Origin: Micromonospora_G sp040676775
GTDB lineage: Bacteria; Actinomycetota; Actinomycetes; Mycobacteriales; Micromonosporaceae
Length of the DNA stretch: 64,000 bases
Reading direction: 5' to 3'
Assembly: GCF_040676775.1 (NCBI RefSeq)
Contig: NZ_JBFAPP010000003.1
Coordinates: forward strand, 248,001 to 312,000
Shown here: positions 9,065 through 17,832 of the stretch, piece after piece
Layout: each line of letters starts with the position of its first letter
Numbering within the stretch: position 1 is the stretch's first letter
Position numbers and translations under genes: made by a program
Notes under the pieces: model-generated
Database searches by the model: none
Told to the model about the DNA's origin: nothing
Seen by the model: only the letters and a program-made list of their open reading frames with translations

Positions 9065-10203
9065 TCGCGGTCACCGCACTCGACGCCAGCCCCGGCCAGG
9101 TCGGCGCGCTCGCCGCCCTGAGCACGGTCGCCTTCCTCCTGATCGGGCTGCCCGCCGGGGCGTGGGTGGACCGGATGCGCCAGCGCCGGGTGCTGATCAC
9201 CGCCGACCTGATCCGAGCCGCCCTGTACGCCTCCGTCCCGGTCGCCTGGTCCCTGGACCTGCTCACGCTCGGCCAGCTCTACCTGGTTGTCCTGCTCACC
9301 GGTGCCGCCACCGTCTTCTTCGACATCGGTTCGCAGAGCGTGCTGCCGCAACTCGTCGGCCGCGACGGACTGGTCCAGGCGAACGCGGCCGTGGTGAGCC
9401 TGATCGCCGCCGGCAACGTCGCCGGACGCGGTGCCGGCGGTTTCCTGGTCCAGTTGCTCACCGCCCCCGTCGCCATCGCCGGTACGGCGGTCGCGTACCT
9501 GGCCTCGGCGCTGCGCCTCACCGCCATCCGCCGTACGCCGGCACCGCCGCCGCCCGAGCGGCGCATCCGGCTCGGGGCGCAGATCGGGGCGGGCCTGCGG
9601 CACGTCTTCGGCAACCCGGAACTGCGGGCACTCGCGCTCACCGCGGCCCTGGGCAACCTCGGCTCGCAGATCGTCAACACCATGCTGCCGGTGCTGTTCA
9701 TCCGCGAACTCGGCCTGCCGGCGGGGCTGCTCGGTCTGTTCTGGGCGGCCGGTGGAGCCGGACTCCTGCTCGGTGCCCGTTGCGCCCGCCCGATCGCCGC
9801 CCGCCTCGGGTACGGCCGCACCCTGGGCCTGGCCGGTCTCTGTCTGGCCCCGTCCGCGCTGCTCGTACCGCTGCTCGACCGTGGCCCGTGGTTGTGGGTG
9901 GCCGGGGCAGGCTGGGTGCTGGCGCTGTTCAAGACGGGTCTGGACAACGTGCTCGGGGTGAGCCTGCGCCAGCGGATGACCCCCGACGTGCTGCTCGGCC
10001 GGATGAACGCGACCTTCCGCTTCCTGCTCACCGGGGCACTCGCGCTCGGCGCCGCCGTGGCGGGCCTGGTCGGCGAGCTGACCAGCGTGGACACCACGCT
10101 CTGGGTCGGTGCCGCCGTCATGACGACCGCCTTCCTGCCGGTCTTCCTGTCGCCGGTCCGTACCCGCCGGGAGCTGCCGGCCGCCCTCCTCGTCCGTGGC
10201 TGA
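8959..10203 (+). CDS. MFS transporter, EntS/MdtH-like exporter
   Basis: A 414-residue, 12-TM major facilitator. It begins WRVPDFRVLFTATTLSQLGTN and has motif A as GLPAGAWVDRMRQRR in the loop after TM2. The fold resembles EntS-type siderophore/drug exporters. It starts at a GTG inside the end of the EamA gene; the ribosome site is weak, which fits translational coupling to EamA. No biosynthetic cluster is adjacent, so the substrate is unknown. Confidence 0.9.
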   Translation: MQPHSPWRVPDFRVLFTATTLSQLGTNIGYVAVPLIAVTALDASPGQVGALAALSTVAFLLIGLPAGAWVDRMRQRRVLITADLIRAALYASVPVAWSLDLLTLGQLYLVVLLTGAATVFFDIGSQSVLPQLVGRDGLVQANAAVVSLIAAGNVAGRGAGGFLVQLLTAPVAIAGTAVAYLASALRLTAIRRTPAPPPPERRIRLGAQIGAGLRHVFGNPELRALALTAALGNLGSQIVNTMLPVLFIRELGLPAGLLGLFWAAGGAGLLLGARCARPIAARLGYGRTLGLAGLCLAPSALLVPLLDRGPWLWVAGAGWVLALFKTGLDNVLGVSLRQRMTPDVLLGRMNATFRFLLTGALALGAAVAGLVGELTSVDTTLWVGAAVMTTAFLPVFLSPVRTRRELPAALLVRG

Positions 10204-10228
10204 CACCTTGTTCTGTCAGGAACCAATG

Positions 10229-10244
10229 ATGTAGTGCTAGACAA
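10229..10244. promoter_or_regulatory. Probable PadR operator
   Basis: ATGTAGTGCTAGACAA fits the PadR consensus ATGT-N8-ACAT with one mismatch and lies 31 nt upstream of the PadR start. A consensus copy lies upstream of the esterase next to the second PadR gene of the window, which supports the assignment. Confidence 0.5.
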
Positions 10245-10274
10245 TGGTGTGTGCCGCACAGTAAAGTGTGATGC

Positions 10275-10616
10275 ATGGCGAACGACGAACTCCTGCGGAC
10301 ACACCTCCAGGAGCTGCGGCGGGGCACGGTGGTCGCGGCGAGCCTCGTCGCGCTGCGCCAACCCGGCTACGGCTACGCACTGCTCCAGCGCCTCACCGAG
10401 CACGGCTTCCCGGTGGACGCCAACACCCTCTATCCACTGCTGCGCCGGCTCGAAGACCAGGGCCTGCTGACCAGCGAGTGGAACACCGACGAGAGCCGAC
10501 CGCGCAAGTTCTACCGCACCAGCGACGAGGGCGAAGAGATCCTGGGACGACTCCTCGACGACCTTGCGGCCATCCAGACCTCCATGACCGGCCTGATCGA
10601 AGGAGTGGACCGATGA
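10275..10616 (+). CDS. PadR family transcriptional regulator
   Basis: A 113-residue PadR-s1 type repressor with winged-helix signature RQPGYGYALLQRL, NTLYPLLRRLEDQGLL and SRPRKFYRTSDEG. It is short, with only the C-terminal dimerisation helix after the wing. It overlaps the next gene (ATGA), the standard PadR-HAAS arrangement in which the regulator controls the membrane protein. A near-consensus PadR operator lies in its leader, which indicates autoregulation. Confidence 0.93.
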   Translation: MANDELLRTHLQELRRGTVVAASLVALRQPGYGYALLQRLTEHGFPVDANTLYPLLRRLEDQGLLTSEWNTDESRPRKFYRTSDEGEEILGRLLDDLAAIQTSMTGLIEGVDR

Positions 10617-11563
10617 ACACCCTGACCGACCGCTACCTCGCCGCGACCCTGCAATCGGTGCCGGCACAGCGCCGCGACGAGATCGCCGCCGAGCTGCGCG
10701 GCTCGATCGAAGACATGATCGAGGACCGGGCCGGCAACGGGCAGGACCCCGCCACCGCCGAACGGGAGGTGCTCACCGAACTCGGCAACCCTGACCGCCT
10801 CGCCGCCCGTTACGCCGACCGCCGGCTCCAGCTCATCGGCCCGAAGTACTACCTGCACTGGGCCAAGCTGCTGAAGACGCTGCTCAGCTTCGTACCGGCG
10901 ATCGTCGGGACCGTGGTCGCGATCGTCGACGCCGCCGACGACGGGACGGTCGGTGGGGCGATCGGCTCGGGAATCGGTGTCGCGATCGAGGTCGCGGTCC
11001 AGATCACCTTCTGGGTGACCCTCGGATTCGCCATCGCCGAACGTACCAACACCCCCCTCGGCCTGCCCGAGTGGAACGTCGACCAGCTTCCCGCCGTACC
11101 GGTCAAGCGGGAGATCAGCCTCACCGACACCATCGCCGCGATCGTCACGATCGGGCTGAGCATCGCCTACCTGGTGTTGCAGCACTTCCACTCGTGGCTC
11201 GAAACCGACAACGGCACCAACATCCCGATCATCGACCCGGCGCTGTGGAACTCATGGCTCCCGATCCTGATCGCCCTGCTGGTCCTCAGCGCCGGCTTCG
11301 AGTTCGTGAAATACCGCGTCGGACACTGGACCTGGCCCCTGGTCGGCGTCAACGTCCTGCTCGACCTGGCCTTCGCGATCCCGGTGTGCTGGCTCCTGCT
11401 CAACGACCAACTGCTCAGCCCGGCCTTGGTCGGACACTTCGACTGGCTCAGCGAGGGCGACAACCTCCACACCCTCGCCACCTTCAGCACCGTCGGGATC
11501 GCCGTCATCACCGTCTGGGACATCATCGACAGCATCATCAAGACGGTCCGCCGCACCGCCTGA
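10613..11563 (+). CDS. HAAS-domain membrane protein
   Basis: A 316-residue protein. The N-terminal soluble HAAS/permease-prefix segment (about residues 1-75: RYLAATLQSVPAQRRDEIAAEL, split as RYLAATLQSVPAQRR and DEIAAELRGSIEDMIED) is followed by a polar linker and about six hydrophobic segments. HAAS proteins sit beside PadR regulators and are thought to sense or modulate the envelope; no enzymatic motif is seen. Translation is coupled to padR through ATGA. A hairpin follows the stop. Confidence 0.85.
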   Translation: MNTLTDRYLAATLQSVPAQRRDEIAAELRGSIEDMIEDRAGNGQDPATAEREVLTELGNPDRLAARYADRRLQLIGPKYYLHWAKLLKTLLSFVPAIVGTVVAIVDAADDGTVGGAIGSGIGVAIEVAVQITFWVTLGFAIAERTNTPLGLPEWNVDQLPAVPVKREISLTDTIAAIVTIGLSIAYLVLQHFHSWLETDNGTNIPIIDPALWNSWLPILIALLVLSAGFEFVKYRVGHWTWPLVGVNVLLDLAFAIPVCWLLLNDQLLSPALVGHFDWLSEGDNLHTLATFSTVGIAVITVWDIIDSIIKTVRRTA

Positions 11564-11580
11564 CCCACGTACAACTGCCC

Positions 11581-11613
11581 GTCGGCCCGGCACGCACCAC
11601 GTGCCGGGTCGAC
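11581..11613. terminator. Bidirectional terminator
   Basis: GTCGGCCCGGCAC and GTGCCGGGTCGAC form a 13-bp stem (one G-U pair) with a 7-nt loop between the converging HAAS and helicase genes. Confidence 0.75.
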
Positions 11614-11631
11614 GTTCGCGTACGCCTCTGG

Positions 11632-14600
11632 TCAGGCGGCGATGACCCGGGCGGCGTGGAACATGTCGGCGGGGAGCGGCCGGTCGAGCCGCCAGATGAC
11701 CCGCATCGGCTTGTCACCCGTGTGCCGCTCGTACGTCATCGCACCCGCGTACAGGTAGGCCGGCACCCCCAGGTCGCCGTCACGGTCCTTGGTTTCGCGT
11801 ACGAACAGGTGCACGCTCGACCCACGCTTCGCGTGGTTGATGTAGCGCTGCCCGGTCGCCGAGGCCGACGAGGTGGTGCTCTGCGACTCCCACTGGAACA
11901 GCTCCGGGGTGATTGCCCGGTCCGCGTACATGGTGGTGGGGGAGTAGTGCTGCTCCGACTTGACCAGGGTGACGAAGAAGATGTCGGCCTGTTCGGCCTC
12001 GACCCACTTCACGCCCTCCCGCATCGACGCCGGATCCGGTACGCCGAACGCCGCCAACACCTCGTTGCGGCTGTACCGCGCATGCACCCGCAACGGCACA
12101 CGCGCCGAAGCCGCCGGCCCCACCACCCGGTGCATCCGCTCCCGCAGCACCTCATAGAGCTGCCCCAACTCGGCCTGCCGGTCCGGGTGCTCCGACCAGA
12201 GCCGGACCAGCCGCTGCTCCCGTTCGCTCGCCGGCACCTTCGGCCCCCAGAGGCTGAGGTGCATCAGGTCGGCCAGCCGCCCCGGTGCCGGCGCCTCACC
12301 GGCGGCGATCTGCCGCAGCAGACCGAGCCGGTCCGGGTCGTCCAGGTGCAGCATCCGACCGATCGCCGGGCCGAGCACCCGGTCCTCCGGGCCGGGCGCG
12401 CTCGTCTCCAACCCCGCGAGCCGCCGCAGCCCCGCCCAGCCACCCATGCCCTTACGCCGGTAGAGGTCTTCGACCTCCAACCCAGTCTCGTGCAGGTATT
12501 CGGTCAAACTCATGTCCCCGAGTGCCCGCAGCTCCGCGGTCAGGTTCCTGGTCGAGCTGGGCAGTGCGTTGCGCAGGTTCGCCAGCACGATCTCCTTGGC
12601 GACCCGGTCCAGTTCCACGTGGCAGCCACTGGGCAGGGTGGGAAAATCTTCGCGTACGGCGACTTCGACCGCCCGCCGGCTGACCCCGGTCAACGCCCGC
12701 CAGCGCAGGTCGAAGCGGAAGTTGGCGTGCTGCCCGCCGATGAAGTCGAGCACGGTCAGACAGGCTTTGTTGTCGTCCAGGCGCAGCCCACGGCCGAGCT
12801 GCTGGAGGAAAATGGTGGCGCTCTCGGTCGGGCGCAGCATCAGGATCGTGTCGACCATCGGCAGGTCGACGCCCTCGTTGAACAGGTCGACGGTGAAGAG
12901 GACCCGTACCTCTCGGCGTTTGAAGGCGTCGATCAGCGCGCGGCGACCGGCGGCATCGACCCGCGACGTGACCGCCCGTGCGGGTACGCCGGCCCGGGTG
13001 AACCATTCGGCCATGAACTCGGCGTGCCCGATGCTGACGCAGAAGCCGAGCGCCCGCATGCTGCCAACATCGACCTTGTCGGCCAGAGCTTGCAAGATGT
13101 AGCGGGCGCGGGCGTCGTTGCCGGTGTAGACCCGGTCCAGGTCGGCGGTTTCGTAACCCTGCCCGCGTTTCCACGTCAGCGTCGACAGGTCAACATCGTC
13201 GTGCAGCCCGAAATACTGGAACGGCGCGAGCAGTTGCCGCTCCAGCGCCTCCCACAGGTGCAGCTCAACGGCCGTGCGTCCGTCGAACCACCGCCGCACG
13301 TCGCCGCCGTCAGCCCGGTCGGGCGTCGCCGTCAACCCAAGGAGCACGCGAGGCCGTACGCGCTCCAACAACCGGGCGTACGTCGGCGCCTCGGCATGGT
13401 GGAACTCGTCCACGATCACCATGTCGTACCGAGTCGGGTCGATGTCCCGCCTCTGTAGCGACTGGATCGAGGCGAAAACGTGCCGCCACTGCGTCGGTTG
13501 CTCACCACCGACCAGGACCTCACCGAAACTCCCGTCCCGCAGCACGTGCCGGAAGACGGATCGGCTCTGCCGCAGGATCTGTTCCTGGTGGGCGACAAAC
13601 AGCAGCGATTCGACGGTCCCGCGTTGGCGCAGCTCCCGGTAGTCGAGGGCGGCGACAACGGTCTTGCCGGTGCCGGTCGCCATCACCACCAGGTTGCGGT
13701 GCCGCCCGTGGACCAGCCGCTCGGCGGCCAGGTCGGACAGGATCTCACGCTGGTAGCCGTACGGCCGGACGTCGATGTTGGTGATCTCGACGTCGGGTTC
13801 GCTGATCGTGCCGTTGCCGGTGTGCTCGTGCGTCAACGCCCGACGCAGCCGCTCCCGGTCCGTGGCCGGGGCGTACGGCTCGAACGCCGGGTCGCTCCAG
13901 TAGTCGGTGAAGGTCGCCTCGAACGTGTCGATGACCGAGGGTTGTTCGAGGTTGGAAACCCGGATGTTCCACTCCAGGCCGTCGACCAGCGCCGCCTTCG
14001 AAAGATTCGAAGACCCGACGTACGCGGTGCTGGTCCCGTTGTGACGGCGGAACAGCCACGCCTTGGCGTGAAGGCGGGTGGTCCTGGTTTCGTAGGAAAC
14101 CTTGACCTCGGCGCCCAACTCGACCAGCCGGTCCAAGGCCCGTTGATCCGTCGCGCCCAGGTAGGTCGTGGTGATGACCCGGACCCGGCCACCACGCTCG
14201 ATCAGCTCCCGGATGGGGCGTTCGACCAGGCGCAGCCCGTGCCACTTGATGAAGGCGCAGAGCAGGTCAACCTCGTCGGCCGAGGCCATCTCGGTCGCCA
14301 CCTCGTGCCCGATGCGCGGCTGGTGCCGCCCGTTGACCAGCAGCGCCCCGGTGGACAGGGGAGTGCGCGGGCGTACGGGGAAACTCGGCTTCGCCGGTGG
14401 GGTGGGCGGGTCCGCGATCGCGGTGAGGAGCTTGTGAACGTCGGTCACCTGGTCGGCGGTGTCGACGGCCCGTGGCTCGATCGACGCGATCGTCTCGGCG
14501 ATCTGGTTCGCGATCGCGACCTGCCGAGCCAGACTCTCCCGATCGGAGCCGCTGACCGCACGCAACGCCCGAGTGGTCAACGCGGCAACGTGCCGCCCCA

Positions 14601-14727
14601 ACACCTCGTGCGCGTCCGCCGGATCCAGATCCGCACGTTCCACCAGCTCAGACCCGATTCCGTCAAGCTGACCAGCCAACCCGTACGTGATCAGGTGCTC
14701 GTAAATCCCCCGCTCCAGCTCAGTCAC
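11632..14727 (-). CDS. PLD-like nuclease / SF2 helicase fusion, DUF3427 type
   Basis: A 1031-residue protein. An N-terminal helical region (1-130) leads to a phospholipase-D-like nuclease domain with one HKD-type motif, RLHAKAWLF...YVGSSNLSKAAL (about residues 215-245). An SF2 helicase core follows, with Walker A MATGTGKTVVA (about 350), DEFHHAEA (about 437), GLTATPDR and the C-terminal motif QQLGRGLRL (about 645). The last 250 residues match the DUF3427 position in such fusions. This architecture is typical of restriction-like defence helicases. It lies 247 nt downstream of the HNH gene on the same strand, but is as GC-rich as the chromosome. The start is GTG without a clear ribosome site. 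Confidence 0.85.
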   Translation of the reverse strand: MTELERGIYEHLITYGLAGQLDGIGSELVERADLDPADAHEVLGRHVAALTTRALRAVSGSDRESLARQVAIANQIAETIASIEPRAVDTADQVTDVHKLLTAIADPPTPPAKPSFPVRPRTPLSTGALLVNGRHQPRIGHEVATEMASADEVDLLCAFIKWHGLRLVERPIRELIERGGRVRVITTTYLGATDQRALDRLVELGAEVKVSYETRTTRLHAKAWLFRRHNGTSTAYVGSSNLSKAALVDGLEWNIRVSNLEQPSVIDTFEATFTDYWSDPAFEPYAPATDRERLRRALTHEHTGNGTISEPDVEITNIDVRPYGYQREILSDLAAERLVHGRHRNLVVMATGTGKTVVAALDYRELRQRGTVESLLFVAHQEQILRQSRSVFRHVLRDGSFGEVLVGGEQPTQWRHVFASIQSLQRRDIDPTRYDMVIVDEFHHAEAPTYARLLERVRPRVLLGLTATPDRADGGDVRRWFDGRTAVELHLWEALERQLLAPFQYFGLHDDVDLSTLTWKRGQGYETADLDRVYTGNDARARYILQALADKVDVGSMRALGFCVSIGHAEFMAEWFTRAGVPARAVTSRVDAAGRRALIDAFKRREVRVLFTVDLFNEGVDLPMVDTILMLRPTESATIFLQQLGRGLRLDDNKACLTVLDFIGGQHANFRFDLRWRALTGVSRRAVEVAVREDFPTLPSGCHVELDRVAKEIVLANLRNALPSSTRNLTAELRALGDMSLTEYLHETGLEVEDLYRRKGMGGWAGLRRLAGLETSAPGPEDRVLGPAIGRMLHLDDPDRLGLLRQIAAGEAPAPGRLADLMHLSLWGPKVPASEREQRLVRLWSEHPDRQAELGQLYEVLRERMHRVVGPAASARVPLRVHARYSRNEVLAAFGVPDPASMREGVKWVEAEQADIFFVTLVKSEQHYSPTTMYADRAITPELFQWESQSTTSSASATGQRYINHAKRGSSVHLFVRETKDRDGDLGVPAYLYAGAMTYERHTGDKPMRVIWRLDRPLPADMFHAARVIAA

Positions 14728-14973
14728 GCCAACAACCTAACCACCCGTACGCCCACCCGCTGTCCCTGCCACCGCGACATCGATCGTCTGCAGCCTGCCT
14801 TGGTGACTAGGAAAGGGCATCGGTTCCCTACACCTCGCCGCTCGGGCGGCGATCCCGACTTCGAGGCGACCAGTCGGGGCAGGGCGACCTGAGGCAGGCG
14901 CACTGCTCAACAATCGGGACAGCCCCATAATGCGTCCTTTAGAGACCTAGGACGGGCGTCATTGTTCTCCGGA

Positions 14974-15807
14974 CTATGATGCCGGCAAGAGATGAAAACC
15001 TCCGTCGCAGAATTCGCCTGAATCACTCAGTGCAATAAATAGCGCCGACTTCCAATGATTAAACCCGTGCCGGGCAACAGCACTATCCGCCTCGCGGCGT
15101 AAGTACCGACGGACTGCGTCCTTGTTGCCTTCGTCATAGTAAGCATCCAGGGCCCATGATCGATCACATAACTCAGCTACGGCCTCAGCCTGAAAATATC
15201 GATCAAGCTGAAGTCTCTCGAACTGAAACTGAAAATTCCTGACGTGATCGGATGCGCTTGGAGTCGAGGATACGCTGTAGGAGACTGCAACGGTTTCGCC
15301 CACATCGACCTCTGCCCTCAAAATCGGCTCCAAGGGCGGACTTTCGTAATAGGAGTGGAGAAAACGCCCTTCTAGCTCCTCGACAAGGTCCCGCTTCAAA
15401 TTGTTACAACGATGACATACTGGAACGAGATTCCGGAGAAGGACGGAGAACTCTGGATATCGCGCCTTCGGAAGGAAATGATCGAGTGTGGCTACTTGAC
15501 CTCGATCACACATTGGACAGCGTCCAGCGGGAGCTAAGGCCAAGAGTTCGGCGCGTAGCATCGCGTGGGGTCGACCCGACGAGAGTTGATCATAGTTTCC
15601 AATTAGAGCTTCCTTCCCGTCGTCTGAGACGCCAAGTTCGGCAACTCGGCTTGGGACCCCGCGTTCGTCAATGTATGTCTGGTAGGACTTGAGGACGCTC
15701 GGGCTGATCGCCGCAAGGGCGGCCCTCACAGATCGATACCTCCGGGCCTGGCAGATCTCTGTGAAAACTAGGTTGTCGTCGCGCGATGGTTCGGGAAGAG
15801 TGTGCAT
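14974..15807 (-). CDS. HNH endonuclease, partner of the adjacent ATPase (Septu PtuB-like)
   Basis: A 277-residue protein with a zinc-knuckle HNH fold: C97-P-M-C100, the catalytic-type LDHFLPK (H110), and C131-H-R-C134-N-N. It starts one base after the ATPase stop (stop at 15809, ATG at 15807), so the two are co-translated. An ATPase-HNH pair is the layout of the Septu anti-phage system, where the HNH protein cuts nucleic acid under control of the ATPase complex. The C-terminal half (160-277) is not a domain I recognise. Assignment to Septu proper is uncertain; the pair itself is clear. Confidence 0.8.
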   Translation of the reverse strand: MHTLPEPSRDDNLVFTEICQARRYRSVRAALAAISPSVLKSYQTYIDERGVPSRVAELGVSDDGKEALIGNYDQLSSGRPHAMLRAELLALAPAGRCPMCDRGQVATLDHFLPKARYPEFSVLLRNLVPVCHRCNNLKRDLVEELEGRFLHSYYESPPLEPILRAEVDVGETVAVSYSVSSTPSASDHVRNFQFQFERLQLDRYFQAEAVAELCDRSWALDAYYDEGNKDAVRRYLRREADSAVARHGFNHWKSALFIALSDSGEFCDGGFHLLPAS

Positions 15808-15808
15808 A

Positions 15809-17362
15809 CTAAGCTCGCGCCCTTCGGACGCTGGCCACGTAACTTCTAGCCTGAACGCTCATACCTTCGTCAAATAGGCCGTCAATCTCGTCGAGGGTTA
15901 GAGTCTCGGCCAACCGTCGAAGCACGCCTTGGTAGTCAGTCGACGAACTGTCCAAGTTGAATATGTGGCGGGTCAGGAGTCCTAAATTCTCGCCGAAGGT
16001 CTCAATCTCGGGCTCGTGGACTAGGGTTAGATCATCAAAGCGTCTAAGGATCTTGACATAGCGTTTCGGAATTTCTTGCAGGACCAGTGGTGCATGTGTT
16101 GCCACAACAGCGAAAGAATCACGTTCGTTGAGCAATATTGTGATACCACGCAGTAGGGCCGCCAATAGTGGCGGATGGAGATGGCTCTCTGGTTCGTCAA
16201 TTAGTACCAGTGAACGCCGTTGAAGATTGGTGACGAGCTGGACGATCATGTTCAAGACGATCTTATGGCCTGTGCTCAGGCTCGGAAACAGGTCAGTGCG
16301 AAACTGCTTTTGATATAGAGACGAGGGTTCGAAGCTCAAGCGTTGAAAGGACGGGTCCTGTGCGATCGGTACGAGCGCTTTATCGAGAAGTCGACGCCCG
16401 CGACCCTCGTGTATGCGCGACAAGGATCTAAAAAATTCGCGCGATATTTCGCTGATGCTCTTGAGTCGATGTGGTTCCGTGTCGCTCGACTTGCCATTAT
16501 CGGTCGTAAAACTCCGTAAGCCACAGTATGCGTAGCCCCGAACATCACCCGAGCGTTCTAGATGCTCCCGCTCCTGCGGGGTTCGTCCAGGAACCTCGAA
16601 AGTGTCGAACGCGCTATATGAAACCGCGATTACTGACCCAAACGGAATAGATTCACTACTCAAAAATGCACCATACCGACCGGAAAACTCTGGTCCTTCA
16701 CGCTGGCGCGGATCAGCCTGAGCCACCATCGCCAAATTCGCCAATAGATGCGTCTTGCCTGTCCCGTTATAACCGATCACTGCATTGATGCGATCAGGGA
16801 GGCGCGACGAATCGTTGAATCGGAGGGGCAATATGAAGGACGATCCACCTACGTTCGATTCGAATTGGAGATGGAGTGGCCTGCCATCGCTCTCAGGCTT
16901 AACGTCGCTCCTGAGGTCGAATAGTCCAGCAGCGTCTTCTAGTGCTCGAATCGAACTCCCTGAGCGCTCTAGAGACTTCGAGAAGCCTGGCTCGTTGGCG
17001 AACGAATCTCTGATGCTGGGGCGAAATATCACATCGCGCAGTCCCCGAAGGACGGGGACATAGATCTCGGGTCCCAACTCCTTCAGACCTTCGTAGTAGG
17101 AAAGGCTCTGCCCGAGTGAGCAATATTCCGAATCGAGCCCTTCATCGAGATAGGTGGGAACTTGCGTCGGACCTTCTGGCTGGCCACGCCGTAGGATCTT
17201 GACGGTACCGAGCTGAATCGTGCGCCGATCAGTAGTGTGTACCTCCAAGAAGAACGACGTTCGAAACCCGTAATCGTCCCAATTGTCGCGAACTAGTACA
17301 GCGAATGGGTGCCCCTGCGCGGCGAGCCGCCTCTTACCCCTCTCGAAGACCACGAACTCCAT
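15809..17362 (-). CDS. AAA/ABC-type ATPase with N-terminal extension (Septu PtuA-like)
   Basis: A 517-residue SMC/OLD-like ATPase: Walker A GYNGTGKT (about residue 197), ABC-signature-like LSTGHK (about 358), Walker B LVLIDEPESHLHP (about 385) and a switch His in VVATHAP (about 420). About 190 residues precede the Walker A and do not resemble a usual PtuA N-terminus, where the P-loop lies near residue 40-60. It is the first gene of a leftward ATPase-HNH operon and is divergent from the methylase. It likely senses invasion and licenses the HNH nuclease. Codon use is AT-richer than the chromosome. Confidence 0.8.
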   Translation of the reverse strand: MEFVVFERGKRRLAAQGHPFAVLVRDNWDDYGFRTSFFLEVHTTDRRTIQLGTVKILRRGQPEGPTQVPTYLDEGLDSEYCSLGQSLSYYEGLKELGPEIYVPVLRGLRDVIFRPSIRDSFANEPGFSKSLERSGSSIRALEDAAGLFDLRSDVKPESDGRPLHLQFESNVGGSSFILPLRFNDSSRLPDRINAVIGYNGTGKTHLLANLAMVAQADPRQREGPEFSGRYGAFLSSESIPFGSVIAVSYSAFDTFEVPGRTPQEREHLERSGDVRGYAYCGLRSFTTDNGKSSDTEPHRLKSISEISREFFRSLSRIHEGRGRRLLDKALVPIAQDPSFQRLSFEPSSLYQKQFRTDLFPSLSTGHKIVLNMIVQLVTNLQRRSLVLIDEPESHLHPPLLAALLRGITILLNERDSFAVVATHAPLVLQEIPKRYVKILRRFDDLTLVHEPEIETFGENLGLLTRHIFNLDSSSTDYQGVLRRLAETLTLDEIDGLFDEGMSVQARSYVASVRRARA

Positions 17363-17832
17363 CCAGCCTCCTCGTGTGCTTGTTCGAGCCAGTAGCAGCC
17401 GTATTGCTCGCCGGACAAGACCCTAGTGGCGACATGGACGTTTGACGAGGTCTTAGGACGAGCATGCGTCGCACCCAAGCCCTTCGGGCCCGGATGGCGC
17501 GCAATCTACCGCGCGGTGGCCCGGGTACCAAGATCAAATGTGGGCCGCGACCTGACAGCTCGTGGGCGATGACTAGTGCCCACGAGCCAACTGAAATCTC
17601 CAGTTGTCGCACTAGCACCTGGCCCCGTCTCAACCCGCCGCAGCCTGGGCGGCGTCCTCTGTGGGTTCGGGGTATCGCTGCGTTCCCTTGTGCACGTATC
17701 ATCTTGAGCCGGGGGATTCTCAACCTGATCGGGGCAACCTAGGGATGGCACCGGCATCGCATGTGGACGGGCCAACCAGGGTGTCATTGGTGGTACGGGT
17801 GCAGGAGATGTTGCTTCGAGTGGAAGGCATGA
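17363..17832. promoter_or_regulatory. 470-nt divergent control region of the defence locus
   Basis: There is no credible gene. It separates the leftward ATPase-HNH unit from the rightward methylase-HerA-NurA unit and must carry promoters for both. A 6-bp inverted repeat with a 7-nt spacer, CAACTG-N7-CAGTTG, at 17588-17606 is the clearest operator candidate. No -35/-10 pair stands out. Confidence 0.4.

Noticed and set aside
11071..13458. 795-residue forward open frame opposite the PLD-helicase
   Set aside because: Shadow frame; the reverse strand carries complete helicase motifs.
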